Source: Achromobacter animicus
GTDB lineage: Bacteria > Pseudomonadota > Gammaproteobacteria > Burkholderiales > Burkholderiaceae_B
Assembly (NCBI RefSeq): GCF_902859585.1
Contig: NZ_CADIJM010000002.1
Coordinates: forward strand, 906,090 to 970,089
DNA length: 64,000 bases
Direction of reading: 5' to 3'
Position 1 is the first letter of the stretch. Every line of letters begins with the position of its first letter. This document shows positions 63,768 through 64,000 of the stretch, piece by piece. Position numbers and translations under genes: made by a program. The notes under the pieces are model-generated. The model saw only the letters and a list, made by a program, of their open reading frames with translations. It was not told the origin of the DNA and did not search any database.

Positions 63768-64000
63768 ACGCGGTCATCGACCCCGCCATCCTCAACGAAG
63801 CGGCCGGCTGGCTGGTGCGTTTGCAGTCCGAGACACTCTCAGCGGCGGATCGCGCGGCGCTGGCGCGCTGGCGGGCGCGCAGCGCCGACCATGAAGCCGC
63901 CTGGCAACGCGCCGAGGCGATGCTGCGCGGGTTTGGCCAGGTGCCGCCGCGGATCGGCGGGCAAGCGCTGCGGCAGGCGGACCGCGCCGGACGCCGCCAG
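63764..64000 (+). CDS. second FecR-type regulator (partial, runs off right edge)
   Basis: Only 79 codons are visible. They read from a GTG at 63764, which overlaps the sigma factor stop (GTGA), and start VNAVIDPAILNEAAGWLVRLQSE, then LSAADRAALARWRARSADHEAAWQRAEAML. This is the DUF4880-like N-terminal segment of FecR proteins. The window ends before the membrane segment. Confidence 0.85.
   Translation, partial: MNAVIDPAILNEAAGWLVRLQSETLSAADRAALARWRARSADHEAAWQRAEAMLRGFGQVPPRIGGQALRQADRAGRRQ

Overview
The window is GC-rich (roughly two-thirds G+C by eye) with codon use dominated by GC-ending codons. It reads as a chromosomal segment of a betaproteobacterium of the Alcaligenaceae, most like Achromobacter or Bordetella. 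Support comes from the Bordetella-type porin, the cyoABCD-SURF1 cluster, the NhaR/TerC pair, two FecI/FecR pairs and the overall gene style. I saw no rRNA, tRNA, CRISPR array, integrase or insertion sequence. The genus is an inference.

Layout. (1) 1-5433, minus strand: one end of a contractile injection system (phage-tail-like) operon with sheath, tube, a Cys-rich baseplate-like protein, a proline-rich linker protein and a DUF4255/Pvc16-like protein cut by the left edge. The genes are joined by ATGA overlaps and preceded by a plausible sigma-70 promoter covered by two palindromes. (2) 5846-22554: exported proteins and scattered metabolic genes (2OG oxygenase, membrane alpha/beta hydrolase, GST, class II aldolase, SRPBCC, FAD monooxygenase), a UvrA paralogue lacking the UvrB-binding insertion next to a GNAT gene, and the aldo-keto reductase tas. 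(3) 22843-24332: a lower-GC island with a PAAR-type-44 polymorphic toxin and a likely membrane-anchored immunity protein. (4) 24320-31706: metallophosphoesterase with a tiny coupled ORF, LprI-like protein, tag, a pentapeptide/GvpU-like pair, a ParB-like lipoprotein, an ankyrin protein and a porin.

(5) 31959-35309: an NAD salvage module, nrtR followed by a Prs-like gene and nadV, with strong palindromes at the operon promoter. (6) 35395-40358: the bo3-type quinol oxidase cluster cyoABCD with SURF1. (7) 40574-50868: transporters and regulators, including NhaR divergent from a TerC/Alx protein and a NimR/NimT-like pair. (8) 50789-52182: a protealysin-like M4 protease with its emfourin-type inhibitor. 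(9) 52363-56743: a DUF2442-DMP19-like fusion, a 38-codon membrane ORF coupled to an SPFH protein, a PTS EIIC-EAL fusion, and an 80-aa orphan behind a hairpin. (10) 56785-64000: Fur-type iron-uptake signalling, FecI-FecR-TonB receptor, then a hybrid histidine kinase and a second FecI-FecR pair cut by the right edge.

Two themes recur. One is export or delivery of proteins into other cells: the contractile injection system, the PAAR toxin, and a leaderless protease held by an inhibitor. The other is tight gene packing, with many 1-8 bp overlaps, including convergent 3' overlaps. All functions are by family recognition from sequence; no search was run.
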